Numbered from the stretch's first letter, positions 24,342 to 34,421 are shown. The stretch: 64,000 nucleotides of DNA from Desulfobacteraceae bacterium (GCA_014237395.1 JABZFP010000041.1:461742-525741), one strand, 5' to 3'. A program made the numbers and translations. Notes: a model not told the origin generated them from the letters alone.

Positions 24342-26348
24342 TTACGAGGGCAGCACCTGGTAGCTGGCATCAGAAAACAGACCGACAAGCGCCCACAGGC
24401 CGCCCATCAGGAAGTCGCCGATAATCAGACCGATGAAAAGATAGCGGACTTTCTTGAACAAGCCGACCCCGCCATACCGCATGCAGAGCGCATTGCAGAG
24501 CCAGCCGATGAAGAAGCTGAACCAGAGGATGCGCATGGCGGAACTGTAGCAGGTCAGGTAGCCGATGGGGTGCAGCGGCCACCAGTAAAAACGGTGGTAG
24601 CCGATGACCAGGAGCAGCATGACGGCCGCCCCCGCCACCGCAAAGGTTCGGACCCATGCACTTGTTTCGGGCGGCGTTTCAATCAACGCCACCACGTTTT
24701 CATAGGTATGCATGGTGGTGCCGCTGGCCCAGTCCAGGCCGAGTTCGCGGATGCCGTATTTATAGCACAAAGCCAGCATGGCCGTGAAAGAGACGACCAC
24801 GCCGAGCAGGAGGGCAACCGAAATCGTCGTCACCATCACACGGCGCTGTTTGATTTTTTCGGTGATACGGCTGGCATGCACCAAGGACGGCATGAGGGAT
24901 TCACGCAGGTCGAGAAAAAGCGCTTTCTGGATGATACCGGCGATGAAAATACCCGCGGCGGAAAAGATACCCGGTCCGAAAATAGCCACGACCCCATCGA
25001 GGGGAGCGGCGGTCAGGGTGAAATAGGCCAGCCCGCCCTGGGTGATGATGCGGCTGGCCACCAGCATGATCATCAGGAAGGCGCTCACCACCAGACCGGA
25101 AACCCACCACCCAACGCCGATCAGGTGAAGCCAGGCGATCAGGATCAGGGTTCCGCCCATAAACCCCCAGGCTGCCAGACGGGTGGAGAACCAGGCGGCG
25201 TTGGACGGTCGGGCGGGAGCCAGGCCGAAGGCCTGGCGTGCGACATCTATCAGGTGGTCGCGGGCCAGCCAGATGATAAAAATGAAGAAAATGCCATAGG
25301 CCCCGATCATCTGCATTTCTTCCGGTCGGGAAAGGGTGGGGCCGAAGGTAATGCCTAATGCCGCGGCCGGGATATTATAGCCCATGACCGCCAGCAGGCC
25401 GAAAAGCAGGCTTCCCAGCAGAAAGAAGACCCAGAAGGAAAAGGAGATCTGCCGCGTGGTCAGAAAAGCAAAGCCGATAAAGGCGGGATAGATATAGATC
25501 TTCAGTTTGTAGAAACCGGAAAACAAACCGAATTTCGGAAAGTAGGCGCCGGCCAGAATGAGGGTGGGCATCTGCGGAACGCCCGGGAAATAGAAATTCA
25601 AGCCGTTCAACAGGTGCAGCGTGATCGGTATCAGCAGCCCCACCAGCATGAAGCGGTTCAGCAGGAACTGCCCGAATGCGCCCTGGGAATAGGCCTCTTC
25701 CATCAGCAGCGGAACTCGCAGGAGCGGAAAATTCATGCGTTCGTTGCGCAGCCACTGCTGGCTGAGAAGGTTGACCAGGCAGATCATGACAAAATAGCAC
25801 AAGGCCACAAAGAGTCCCCAGGTCAGCAGCGAGGGGAGCCAGACCGCCCATGGAATGGCCTCTATTACTGCGGCCCACCCCAGTCGCCGGCCCCCCGGAA
25901 GTCCCTCGTAAAGGGCGGCGACGGCCTCCTGGCTGCGGGGAAACCAGTTGGCCGGCAGCAGGGGGGTGAGAATTTCGGCCCATCGGTTCTCAGGGGTTGC
26001 AAAATGGAAGGGGGCGGTCAGGTTGATGAAGAAGGTGCGCACCAGGCCGGTATAGGCAATTCCCGACACGAGCACCATCAAAATCCAGATAAACAGGAGC
26101 TCCTTGCCGTTCAACCAGGGGGGGCGTTTGAAAAGGCGTCCGCCGCCGGCCATGATCAGCGCAAGCCAGAAAAAAATAAAAAACGGTGCCAGGGGGAAGT
26201 GTCCCCCACCGAGCGGCGTGGCCTGTCGGAAAGCATTATTGAAAGGGGTCAGCGCACAGATGCCGACCGCCAGAAGAAGCCCCAGAAAAATGGCGCGTGG
26301 TCGAAGCGTTGATGGGGATGTGGGCGGTACCTGGTTTTCCATCGGCAT
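24342..26348 (-). CDS. Large OPT-like multi-pass membrane protein (DUF6785/DUF6784 type), first of pair
   Basis: 668 residues with about 14 hydrophobic segments: RAIFLGLLLAVGICALTPFNN, the cytoplasmic LRNERMNFPLLRVP segment, LTLHLLNGLNFYFPGVP-like blocks and a hydrophobic C-terminal region. It shares layout and length with the downstream protein and is likely its partner or paralogue. It starts 36 nt after the giant FtsX-fusion gene. The role is not known; co-transcription with an ABC/FtsX machine suggests envelope transport rather than nutrient uptake, which is inference. Confidence 0.7.
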   Translation of the reverse strand: MPMENQVPPTSPSTLRPRAIFLGLLLAVGICALTPFNNAFRQATPLGGGHFPLAPFFIFFWLALIMAGGGRLFKRPPWLNGKELLFIWILMVLVSGIAYTGLVRTFFINLTAPFHFATPENRWAEILTPLLPANWFPRSQEAVAALYEGLPGGRRLGWAAVIEAIPWAVWLPSLLTWGLFVALCYFVMICLVNLLSQQWLRNERMNFPLLRVPLLMEEAYSQGAFGQFLLNRFMLVGLLIPITLHLLNGLNFYFPGVPQMPTLILAGAYFPKFGLFSGFYKLKIYIYPAFIGFAFLTTRQISFSFWVFFLLGSLLFGLLAVMGYNIPAAALGITFGPTLSRPEEMQMIGAYGIFFIFIIWLARDHLIDVARQAFGLAPARPSNAAWFSTRLAAWGFMGGTLILIAWLHLIGVGWWVSGLVVSAFLMIMLVASRIITQGGLAYFTLTAAPLDGVVAIFGPGIFSAAGIFIAGIIQKALFLDLRESLMPSLVHASRITEKIKQRRVMVTTISVALLLGVVVSFTAMLALCYKYGIRELGLDWASGTTMHTYENVVALIETPPETSAWVRTFAVAGAAVMLLLVIGYHRFYWWPLHPIGYLTCYSSAMRILWFSFFIGWLCNALCMRYGGVGLFKKVRYLFIGLIIGDFLMGGLWALVGLFSDASYQVLPS

Positions 26349-26384
26349 TCCGGGTCAGCAGATTCTTACGGTTGAAGGCGCCCT

Positions 26385-29300
26385 TCAAGTGGCCGTAGGC
26401 GCGGCGGCTGTTTCCAATATCTTTTCATAGTGGGCCAGCGTCCACCCATCCATGGATCGCCAAATTAACAGTTGTTTGCGCAGATCATTGACGAAGGCTT
26501 TGTTGATGCGCCCCCAAGCATTGACTTCGCCGGCTTTGCGCGTCAGGCGGGTGCGGATTTCCAGAAACCCGGCATCGTCTTCAGCCGGACAGAAAAGAAT
26601 ATCGACATCCTGCATAATGCCGAAATCAAAGGGTGCCAGCCAGACACGTGATGACATTTTAAAACAGGCGGGGGCGCGATCCTGCGGCGTTTCCGCCGGG
26701 GCGCCGTCAATAGCGCCGGCGTCAAATTCAAACGCTATCTCACCGGTCGAGAAAAGTCCATGGGAAACGTCCTGGTGACTGGTGAAATGGCTCAGCAGGA
26801 ATCCCCCCAGGCTTTTTTGTTCGTCCCGTTTGACCAGAAAGGGCAGGGTGATATCCAGCTGGCTCTGTTTCGCGTCGGGCATGCTCCAGGAACGATTGAC
26901 ATCCGGAATGGCAATGTTGGCGGCCACACGCGACGGGTAGATGACGGAGATCAGCACCACCAGAATAACCAGTACCATGGCGGCCACACCGGCCAGCGAG
27001 GAGTAATTGACGGTAATACCGGACCACAGGGCCGTGCCGGCAAAGAGCTTGGCGGCCGCCTGGGCCACCAGATACCCCAATACGACGCTCAACACGGCAA
27101 AAGCCATGGCCTCGGCAATGAACAGAAAGGCCACGTGGGAAGGGGCCAGCCCTACGGACGTATAGATGCCGATTTCCCGGCGGCGTTCATAGACGCTGCC
27201 GATCATGGTATTCAGAACGATGAAGATGGAAATCACGAGGGGGATAAAAATATTCGGGACCCCGCTGTAGCTGATGGTATCGCTGGAGTGGTAAAGAAAC
27301 GTTCCTTCCGGTTCACCGCTGAAGAGTTCCAGCCCAAAGCGATCCGCCAGGTCCTGGGCGGCTTCGCGGGTATCGATGCCGGCCGGCGGAATAACGGCGA
27401 CCGCTTTCAGGCGGCCACCGATGGCCTGCAAGGCGCGGTAGGGCATGTAAACGGTCAGATCCCCGGCCGTATGCTGGTAGCGACTTTGAAAGGCCTCCAC
27501 ATCTTCGCCGGATTCGAGGGCCTCCATCTCAATTTCGGTCAACTCGGTGGAAACTTCACTTGGAAAGGTCACCGGGGTCAGCGGTTCGCCATCCAGATCC
27601 GTCCGGGTCTCCAGGCGGCTGTCGTCGAAGACCCCGCGTACCTTGTAGCGGGTGCCCCACACGGTCACCTCGGTCTGGTCGATCCGATCAAGCCGGATGC
27701 CAAGGCTGTCCGCCATGCGACGGGAGATGATCACGGCGGGATCGGTGTCGTTGGCAAACCATTGGCCCGCCACCAGCAGGCGATCCAGGCCGGTCAGCTG
27801 CCCCTCCTGGGCCGAAAGGCCTACCAAGCCCTGGGCTTCAAATGTCTGCGGGCCGAACACCACCGGGATGCGGGTGACAAGGGTGCGGTCCTCGTTTTCG
27901 AGCCAGACCCGCGGTCCGACCGTGGCCTGGTCAAAGGCGTTGGCCAGGGTGCCCAGCGCTTCCGCCGGCAGATCCTGCCAGTTGGGTGTTTTCAGGAAAA
28001 AGCCCTGGTAGGGCACGTCCGTCCGAAACATGATGCGGGCATGCAGGCGGGAGGATTTGACGGACGTAAAGCTCATGATCGTGAAGGTCAGGATGATCAG
28101 CGTGGTGCAGGTCAGTGCGGTGCGCAGCCGACGGCGTCGCAAATTGCTGACACCCAGGAAGAAGGATGCCACGAACGCTTTCCAGCGGCTGATTTCTTCC
28201 GCACTTTTGCGGACGGCCCGATTTTGCAGTTGGGCCATTTCTTCTTCGAAACGAAAGAAGATGATTAGGGTCACGATCAAAGAGAGCCCCATGATAAAAA
28301 ACGCCAAGATCACCACGGTCGGGCTGTAGGCCAGATCAAAGGCCGGATGGACATTGTAGATAATGGTGATGAGCAGCATCAGGATAGATGTAAAGGCGAT
28401 GATGCGTTTGTGGATATTGCGATAGCCGAAAAGCAGACGTTCGGCGCAGAAGGCAAACGGCACGAACAGGGCGATATAGAACAACACGCCGAAGAGAACG
28501 TCCTTCTGGGTCTGTTCCACCTGATTGTAGACCCGGATGGCCAGCGCCCAGGAGCGGGTGGCCGCCGCCATAAAGCGGTCGTAGGTTTGTCCGGCCAGCG
28601 CCCGCCGGGCCTGTTCCAGGGCCTCCCGGCCTTCGGCTTCGATGGTGAGCAGGCGTTCGTTGTGGATGCCGTTTTCCTCGAGGCTTTGCAGCCGGGGTCC
28701 CAGCAGGCGCCACATGTCCTGTGCGACCCGATATTCGGTGTGGTAGAGCCGTGGCCAGTCGTCGACGCGATAGCCGATGCCCTCGGAGCGGCGTTCCGTG
28801 GCGCCCGTGAGGATCATTTTCTTATTCAGGACCGAGTCGGACAGCGTCAATTTGAAACGTGTCTCCGGCGCCAGAAACAGGGTGTTGATCGTGGATTCGC
28901 GGGTGTCGATCCGGCTCCACCAGTAGCGCAGCGGAGGGGCTTCGAGACGGGCGTCCAACAGTTCGATCTTGGTCATGTAACGAAAACTGCGCGGTTCCAA
29001 CAGGCTGAAGAAAGTGGTCGGGCGGCAGGCAAACATGATGAGATCCGTTTCCATCTGGTTGCGCTGCATTTTAACGCGGTAGGCATTTTTGCCGGTTTGC
29101 TTTTTATCGATGGCCCACAAGGTCTGGCCGCTGTCGGGATCGAAACGGTAGCCTTCCAGAATCACCTTGTCGAAAACCAGTTTCTTGTCCGATATGCCGC
29201 GGAGTTGGAAGCGGCCCATGGGGTCGACCATGGCATGATAAGCGGCCGGGCCCTGAAAGGCCAGGACCATGGTGCCCGGTGCGGGCTGTTCGGCAAAGAG

Positions 29301-31268
29301 TTCTCCCTGGCGGATGAATTTGGCACGTCCGGACAGCGTGGACAACCCGTCCCGCGGATATTCGCCCGAAGCGAGGGGTCTGTTTTCGGCCAGGCGATGA
29401 ATCAGTCCGGATACCAGTTGCCCCTGCTGTTGGGCATAATGCCAGTCGATTTTTTCGACCGTGTCGGAAGGTGTTCCCCAGTGGTCGCGCACGTCATGCG
29501 TCGTGGCCAGCGTGAGGCCAATAAAACCGGCCAGGGCACTGACTTCGCCCCCCATCTGGGGCTGGTCGGGAAGATAGCTTTGCCAGGATTTCAGACGGCT
29601 GGGCCGCAGGCTGTCCTTGAAAACAGGCGGCAGGCCAAGCTCGGATTCGACGGCAGCCGCTGTTTCGCGGAGGACTTCCTCGATGGTGCTGTAGGGGGAT
29701 ACGCGGGCGCTGGCCCGGTGTGGGCGCAGGCTGTAAAGCCACCCCTGGTTGAAGGCCCCGACACCATCTCCGTGACTTGACAGGTGAAGGGAAATGATGG
29801 CCCCCATCTCGTGGTCGCGCACGACGCGCCGGAACGCCATGGCCTCTTTGAGGAGCGTTAATTGCTGCCGCGTGTCTTGGGCAATGGCTTTGCTGACGGC
29901 CCGGGCTTCAGGGATCAGGCGCTCGATCATCTTGGCCTGCGGCTCGGTGAGTTGTTGGAAATCCGTTTTCCAACTCAACTCCCGCAGAAGTTGGCGTTGT
30001 TGCGCCAGTTGCCGGATCGTGTCTTCGTCGTCAACACTATTCGCCTGCAGGCGAAGCCGCATGAGCCGGCGGGAGGTCTGATCAGCCTCGGTTTTAATGG
30101 CGTCGAGGAGCGCTTTGACCAGGGCGGCATCCGGGGCGTCCGTTGTCACGGCGGTCATTTTTAAGCCCTTGGAGACCTTTTGCGCCTGTTTGAGGTCATT
30201 GGACAGCATTTTCCGTTTAAGGATGAATTCCTTGGACTTGGCATGGATACTCCAGACGGCTTCACGCATACCGGACAGGGTTTGGGCATGGCCGGCGGTC
30301 GCCAGGAGCAGGATCGAGCGTTGGGGGGGATGATTGCGAAGGTAGCGGGCCAGTTCCAGCAACGTGCCGATACCCATGGCTTCATCGGCACCGGGCGCCT
30401 GGCCGACCACACGGGCCGTGCTGTCATAAAACGCCTCCACCACCAAAAGTTCCCGGTGCAGGGTGTCATCGGTGCCGGGGACCAGGCAGAAGATGTTGGC
30501 GGCCAGGACATTCTGCCAGGCGATTCGTGAGGTCAGCCGGGCCTGGGGCGCCAGGGTTTCGCGGGTCAGGCCCTGGGGACGGTCGACATGCTTCGCAAGC
30601 GCCTCAACGGGCACCCAGAAGCGTGGAAAATCGATGGGGGTTAATTCTGCTTTGTCCTGGAACAAAGGGCGCCGGGTATGGCCGCGATCGATATAAATCA
30701 GGGCCCGGGCGCCCAGGTTGGCAGCATTCAGCCAGTTTTTGCCGGAGGTCATTTCCATCAGGACAATGGCGCCGGAAACGTCCAGCCCGTTGAAATCGGC
30801 CAGTTCCCCCTGACCGGCATAAATCAGCGGACCCGTGACGCCTGCTGCAGGCAGGGTGCCGGGGGAGATGCTGTTGGCCAAAAGCGGGCGGACGGCCAGC
30901 GGGGGGCCTTCCGGGCTGAGCCGCAAGGTGCTGTCCGTGTGTTTTCGAATCGGAACTTGCAGACGGAAGCGCCCGACGGTTTCATAGCCCTGCTGGGTGA
31001 AGGTGCCCTGGATATAATCGGCGGCCTGACGGGCGCCCTCGCTGCCGGTGCTGCGGTCCCCGTAGGCGGACAGCACCTGGATGTCGTGCATCAGGGGCGT
31101 CGTGGTTGCCGCATGGGCGGCGCTGCCGAGCAGGATCCCGGCCATGATGAATGCCAGGAGGGCGCAGGCCCGGCTGCGATCCAGACACCCAGCCTTCTTA
31201 TGAATTCTGGGGTCGGGAACGCCCAGCAGGGAGTTGGCGCGCCAATGATGACGGGTCGGGATAGGCAT
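26385..31268 (-). CDS. Degenerate M28-peptidase / FtsX (MacB-type) permease fusion
   Basis: 1627 residues. After a hydrophobic leader (ALLAFIMAGILLGSAAHAA) comes a periplasmic region with a PA-like segment and an M28 metallopeptidase-like fold (about 230-630). The fold has key positions changed: the AHYDS ligand motif is AFYDS, and the catalytic EE block is TAGHAQ; GADEAMG and HWGTPSDT survive. Then come four membrane helices (about 960-1060), a MacB-type periplasmic domain and an FtsX C-terminal core (VISIFIVLNTMIGSVYERRREIGIYTSVGL), ending in a 140-residue soluble tail. The ATG at 31266-31268 lies 4 nt after the stop of the ATPase gene. The ATPase probably powers this permease; the dead peptidase fold may bind substrate. 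Confidence 0.85.
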   Translation of the reverse strand: MPIPTRHHWRANSLLGVPDPRIHKKAGCLDRSRACALLAFIMAGILLGSAAHAATTTPLMHDIQVLSAYGDRSTGSEGARQAADYIQGTFTQQGYETVGRFRLQVPIRKHTDSTLRLSPEGPPLAVRPLLANSISPGTLPAAGVTGPLIYAGQGELADFNGLDVSGAIVLMEMTSGKNWLNAANLGARALIYIDRGHTRRPLFQDKAELTPIDFPRFWVPVEALAKHVDRPQGLTRETLAPQARLTSRIAWQNVLAANIFCLVPGTDDTLHRELLVVEAFYDSTARVVGQAPGADEAMGIGTLLELARYLRNHPPQRSILLLATAGHAQTLSGMREAVWSIHAKSKEFILKRKMLSNDLKQAQKVSKGLKMTAVTTDAPDAALVKALLDAIKTEADQTSRRLMRLRLQANSVDDEDTIRQLAQQRQLLRELSWKTDFQQLTEPQAKMIERLIPEARAVSKAIAQDTRQQLTLLKEAMAFRRVVRDHEMGAIISLHLSSHGDGVGAFNQGWLYSLRPHRASARVSPYSTIEEVLRETAAAVESELGLPPVFKDSLRPSRLKSWQSYLPDQPQMGGEVSALAGFIGLTLATTHDVRDHWGTPSDTVEKIDWHYAQQQGQLVSGLIHRLAENRPLASGEYPRDGLSTLSGRAKFIRQGELFAEQPAPGTMVLAFQGPAAYHAMVDPMGRFQLRGISDKKLVFDKVILEGYRFDPDSGQTLWAIDKKQTGKNAYRVKMQRNQMETDLIMFACRPTTFFSLLEPRSFRYMTKIELLDARLEAPPLRYWWSRIDTRESTINTLFLAPETRFKLTLSDSVLNKKMILTGATERRSEGIGYRVDDWPRLYHTEYRVAQDMWRLLGPRLQSLEENGIHNERLLTIEAEGREALEQARRALAGQTYDRFMAAATRSWALAIRVYNQVEQTQKDVLFGVLFYIALFVPFAFCAERLLFGYRNIHKRIIAFTSILMLLITIIYNVHPAFDLAYSPTVVILAFFIMGLSLIVTLIIFFRFEEEMAQLQNRAVRKSAEEISRWKAFVASFFLGVSNLRRRRLRTALTCTTLIILTFTIMSFTSVKSSRLHARIMFRTDVPYQGFFLKTPNWQDLPAEALGTLANAFDQATVGPRVWLENEDRTLVTRIPVVFGPQTFEAQGLVGLSAQEGQLTGLDRLLVAGQWFANDTDPAVIISRRMADSLGIRLDRIDQTEVTVWGTRYKVRGVFDDSRLETRTDLDGEPLTPVTFPSEVSTELTEIEMEALESGEDVEAFQSRYQHTAGDLTVYMPYRALQAIGGRLKAVAVIPPAGIDTREAAQDLADRFGLELFSGEPEGTFLYHSSDTISYSGVPNIFIPLVISIFIVLNTMIGSVYERRREIGIYTSVGLAPSHVAFLFIAEAMAFAVLSVVLGYLVAQAAAKLFAGTALWSGITVNYSSLAGVAAMVLVILVVLISVIYPSRVAANIAIPDVNRSWSMPDAKQSQLDITLPFLVKRDEQKSLGGFLLSHFTSHQDVSHGLFSTGEIAFEFDAGAIDGAPAETPQDRAPACFKMSSRVWLAPFDFGIMQDVDILFCPAEDDAGFLEIRTRLTRKAGEVNAWGRINKAFVNDLRKQLLIWRSMDGWTLAHYEKILETAAAPTAT

Positions 31269-31272
31269 GGGG

Positions 31273-32016
31273 TCAGGCCTCGGCACGGGCATCGATGCGG
31301 CCCACGGAAATGGTCAGTTCCTCGCGGCTTTCGATTTTGTCGATGCGGCCGTCACGGATCCACACCACCTGGTCCGAGACGTTGAGCATTTTGATGTCAT
31401 GGGTGGCGGATATGATCGTAACGCCGCGTTCTTTGCTCAGGTTTTTCAACAGGGTGATGATTTCCTCCCCGGTCGACAGGTCGAGATTGCCGGTGGGTTC
31501 ATCCGCCAGGATAATCGCCGGATCATTGGCCAGCGCCCGCGCAATGGCCACCCGCTGCTGCTGGCCGCCGGACAATTCGAACGGCTTGTGCTGAAAACGA
31601 TCGGCCAGGCCGACCAGTTGGAGCAATTCCATGCCTTTCTCGACGGCGGTTTCGTTGCGTACGCCGGCAAAGGTCATGGGCAGCGTGACGTTTTCCAGCG
31701 CCGTCATGACCTGAATGATGTTGAAGGTCTGGAAGATATACCCGATTTTGCGGCAGCGCAGCCAGGCCAGTTCGTAGGCATCGAGCTGGGAGATATCCAC
31801 CTCGTCGATAAAGACTTTGCCGGTGGAGGGCTTGTCCAGCCCGCCGATCATGTTGAAGAGGGTGCTTTTACCGGAACCGGAAGGCCCCATGATGGAGACA
31901 TATTGTCCGGCGGCGATTTCGAGATCGACCCCCTTGAGGGCCTGGACATCAATTTTGCCCAACTGGAATGTTTTGGTGACATTCGCGACCCGTACGATAT
32001 TTTTCACGCTGGCCAT
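31273..32016 (-). CDS. ABC transporter ATPase, LolD/MacB type
   Basis: 247 residues: Walker A GPSGSGKST, Q-loop in IGYIFQTFNI, signature LSGGQQQR, Walker B IILADEPTGNLD and the switch His in SATHD. The DEPTGNLD block is characteristic of ATPases that pair with FtsX-type permeases (LolD, FtsE, MacB). The start at 32014-32016 has GGAAGG upstream; a 49-residue upstream extension is low-complexity and not family-like. It sits between a small FtsX permease and the giant FtsX fusion, so it probably serves a permease heterodimer. Confidence 0.93.
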   Translation of the reverse strand: MASVKNIVRVANVTKTFQLGKIDVQALKGVDLEIAAGQYVSIMGPSGSGKSTLFNMIGGLDKPSTGKVFIDEVDISQLDAYELAWLRCRKIGYIFQTFNIIQVMTALENVTLPMTFAGVRNETAVEKGMELLQLVGLADRFQHKPFELSGGQQQRVAIARALANDPAIILADEPTGNLDLSTGEEIITLLKNLSKERGVTIISATHDIKMLNVSDQVVWIRDGRIDKIESREELTISVGRIDARAEA

Positions 32017-32086
32017 GGTGGTCCTTCCCGAAACCGGGGTGGGTGGTGACCCCCGGTGGTCCAATTCATAGTGCCCGTGGGAGCTG

Positions 32087-32785
32087 TCAGTGCTCGGCGC
32101 GCATGGCTTCCACCGGTTGCATGCGGGCGGCGACGAACGCGGGGTACAGGACGCCCAGAACACTCAGCAGGCACCCCACGCCCGTGGCGATGGCGACGGA
32201 CAGCAGGATATCGCCGGGAACCGGTGTTGTGACCGCCTGTGTGCCGAAGCGGGCCGCGTTGCTCAAAAGGGCGAACAGGGCGCCTGCCAGCGCCCCTAAT
32301 CCGGCACCGACCAATCCCTGCATACTGGCTTCCAGCAGAAACAACCGCAGCACAAACCGATCCAGCGCTCCCAGGCATTTCATGGTCCCGATTTCACGGA
32401 AACGCTCGGTGACGGCCATCAACTGGGCGTTGACGATGCCGACGACACAGACCAGCAGCGACAGGATGACGATCCAACGCTGTTTGGGGCTGCTGTCGGC
32501 CCGGGTGTCCTCCGGTTGCAGATCGTAGCCGGAGCGGATCAGCGCCTGCCGGAGCGCCGGGTCGCCGGTGGAAAGCAGCCCGTTGGCTACATTCGTGTTG
32601 ACCGAGACGAAGCTCAAAAAGGAGACCGCCAGCACGAGACTCATGGTGGTGATCAGGGAACGGAAAAACCGCACCCGGATGCTGTTGAAGGCGATGGCTA
32701 TCGATTTGCCCCACGGGAGAACGACTTGCCGATGGATCTGGAGCGATTCGGTTGCCGGGGGTGTCGGTTTGGCGGTCGCTTTCAT
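32087..32785 (-). CDS. Short FtsX-family permease
   Basis: 232 residues. The N-terminal helix (RVRFFRSLITTMSLVLAVSFLSF) and the C-terminal three-helix FtsX core (VTERFREIGTMKCLGALDRFVLRLFLLEA, then ALAGALFALL and ILLSVAIATGVGCLLSVLGVLYPAFVAARM) are present. The large extracytoplasmic domain of LolC or MacB between them is reduced to about 60 residues. It starts the operon with the ATPase (70 nt on) and the FtsX-fusion gene. The TTG at 32797 is an alternative start; ATG 32785 is chosen though its GGAG is a little distant (13 nt). Confidence 0.85.
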   Translation of the reverse strand: MKATAKPTPPATESLQIHRQVVLPWGKSIAIAFNSIRVRFFRSLITTMSLVLAVSFLSFVSVNTNVANGLLSTGDPALRQALIRSGYDLQPEDTRADSSPKQRWIVILSLLVCVVGIVNAQLMAVTERFREIGTMKCLGALDRFVLRLFLLEASMQGLVGAGLGALAGALFALLSNAARFGTQAVTTPVPGDILLSVAIATGVGCLLSVLGVLYPAFVAARMQPVEAMRAEH

Positions 32786-32851
32786 ATCGCTGGGCAAACT
32801 CCGTTTTGGTGCGCATGCGCCGCGGTCATTTCAAGAAAGGTCTACCGGTGT

Positions 32852-34417
32852 CTATGTGCCGCAATCCTTGCGGTAACGCTGCGCTTTGCGGCAGTGGTCG
32901 TTCCAATCGGTTTTGACCTTGTGAGCCCGTACCCGATTGAAGCGCACCGGCATGAGCCGCACATCGATGCCGTGTTGGCGCAACTGGCCGGCGGTGAACA
33001 TTTCAGCCGTGACCGGCGGTGCGTCGCGGTTGGATCGGTGCCAGGCGGCAACGTAATCGTGCCAGTCGTCGAGCTTCTTCATATAGATAGTCATGTTTAC
33101 GGGGTTGCCAATGGCCAAGCGGTCGTTGCAGCCCTCGTACATATGAAAATCGGGCACGTAGATGTAGTTCAAATCGAGTGTCGACAGGTCGGGCAGCGGG
33201 CTTTCGAAAAGGAGGTCCGGACGGCAGCGCAGGACCGCGTCATAACGAATGCCGTTTTCCTTTTCATAGGCTTGCCGCAGCCGGTCGCACATTTTAAGGC
33301 CATGCAGTTGCTGCAGGTAGCGCTGCAGACCGACTTTCAGCAGGCAGTCGGTACCGTTTCGCAGGTGGCCTTCGTCCAGGCGGTGGTCCGGGACCGCCGC
33401 CAGAACAGTTGGGTCTAAAAGGGATGCGAGGCCCGTGTATTCATCCTCTGGAACATACATGAAAAGATCGTATTGGCCAAGCGGGTCGAGCAGCTTTTCC
33501 TGAAGATTGCGGTAGGTCCGGTCCAGGCCGCAGCAGCGTCCCGACAGGCAGACCGCCACGCGGGGGGGGCGGTGCAGCGATCGGACCGGTCGGGGCGCGA
33601 TCGTATCGAGGCGGCGATGCTTCACCAGGGGATGATCGGCATGCCAATGCTGGTCAATCCAGGACGGGGATAGCCGGTAGGAACGGTCTTTCTTGCGGGG
33701 TTGGCCCGGTGCCGGAAGGGGCGTGTTGGGGGCCGTCGTATTCAGGGCTGCACGAAGCGCTGATCTGAGGGCACCGGCCAGAAAGGTGGTGGGAATTCCC
33801 CAGTATTTTTTGCGCTGGGCATAGCCTTTGCGCCGGGCATTGGCGGTGGTGACCAGATTGTACTGGATCCGGTGGGGGTGGTAGAGCAAACTCGTCATAT
33901 GGTTTATGATGTGCTGGGAGTAGAGCCACGATTCACTGTCAAATCCGGTGTAATAGGGGAGCAGAAACGACAGGGTCTCACGGTGAAAGGCGTTGAACAG
34001 CGCGTCGATGTTGTGCCCGAGGTTGACGGCCTGTCCTTTTTCGTAGTGCTGCCAGTCGTAGCGGGTGTATCCCACGGCGGGTTCCCATTCCAGCAGAAAG
34101 CGTTCGAAGGTCCGGAAGGGATTGCCGGTCAGCGGGATGTCGAGTTGGCGGGCCAGGATCGTATCTTCCCGCACGATGCAGTCGTCATCCAGGAAAATGT
34201 AGTAAAGATAGTCGTTGCCGATGGCTTTGCTTTGCTGCAGCGCTTCCCACAGCAGACGGTTGCGGCCTTCGTTCCAGCTGACGCCCGGGGCGAAAATTGC
34301 GTCGTCTGCCGGGGAGGGATCCTGCCAGTGGAGCACGATCCGGTCGTTGCTCTCATGGGGGATTTCAGGATAGGGTATGCCGGACGCCGACTGGATCAGG
34401 TAGATAAACGGTTTCAT
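32852..34417 (-). CDS. Putative two-domain glycosyltransferase-like protein
   Basis: 521 residues, not assigned to a named family. The N-terminal half looks like a nucleotide-sugar transferase: YIFLDDDCIVRED carries a DxD-type motif at about residue 76, after WNEGRNRLLWEAL. The C-terminal half, from about 290, is a second domain beginning VAVCLSGRCCGLDRTYRNL with YDLFMYVPEDEY and later AVLRCRPDLLFESPLPDL, reminiscent of glycosyltransferase-like domains that act on glycans. It ends a run of sugar-processing genes and starts 5 nt after the STELLO-type gene, so joint action on one glycan is likely. Confidence 0.65.
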   Translation of the reverse strand: MKPFIYLIQSASGIPYPEIPHESNDRIVLHWQDPSPADDAIFAPGVSWNEGRNRLLWEALQQSKAIGNDYLYYIFLDDDCIVREDTILARQLDIPLTGNPFRTFERFLLEWEPAVGYTRYDWQHYEKGQAVNLGHNIDALFNAFHRETLSFLLPYYTGFDSESWLYSQHIINHMTSLLYHPHRIQYNLVTTANARRKGYAQRKKYWGIPTTFLAGALRSALRAALNTTAPNTPLPAPGQPRKKDRSYRLSPSWIDQHWHADHPLVKHRRLDTIAPRPVRSLHRPPRVAVCLSGRCCGLDRTYRNLQEKLLDPLGQYDLFMYVPEDEYTGLASLLDPTVLAAVPDHRLDEGHLRNGTDCLLKVGLQRYLQQLHGLKMCDRLRQAYEKENGIRYDAVLRCRPDLLFESPLPDLSTLDLNYIYVPDFHMYEGCNDRLAIGNPVNMTIYMKKLDDWHDYVAAWHRSNRDAPPVTAEMFTAGQLRQHGIDVRLMPVRFNRVRAHKVKTDWNDHCRKAQRYRKDCGT

Positions 34418-34421
34418 CCGG

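Noticed and set aside
22548..25358. Very long open frame (about 936 codons) on the plus strand, antisense to the OPT-like membrane genes
   Set aside because: Composition is His, Gln and Asp rich without domain marks, and it mirrors strongly hydrophobic real genes on the other strand; a shadow of high-GC codon use.
26760..29780. Plus-strand open frames of about 480-500 codons opposite the M28-FtsX fusion
   Set aside because: Shadows of a high-GC gene; no domain pattern and no start signals.
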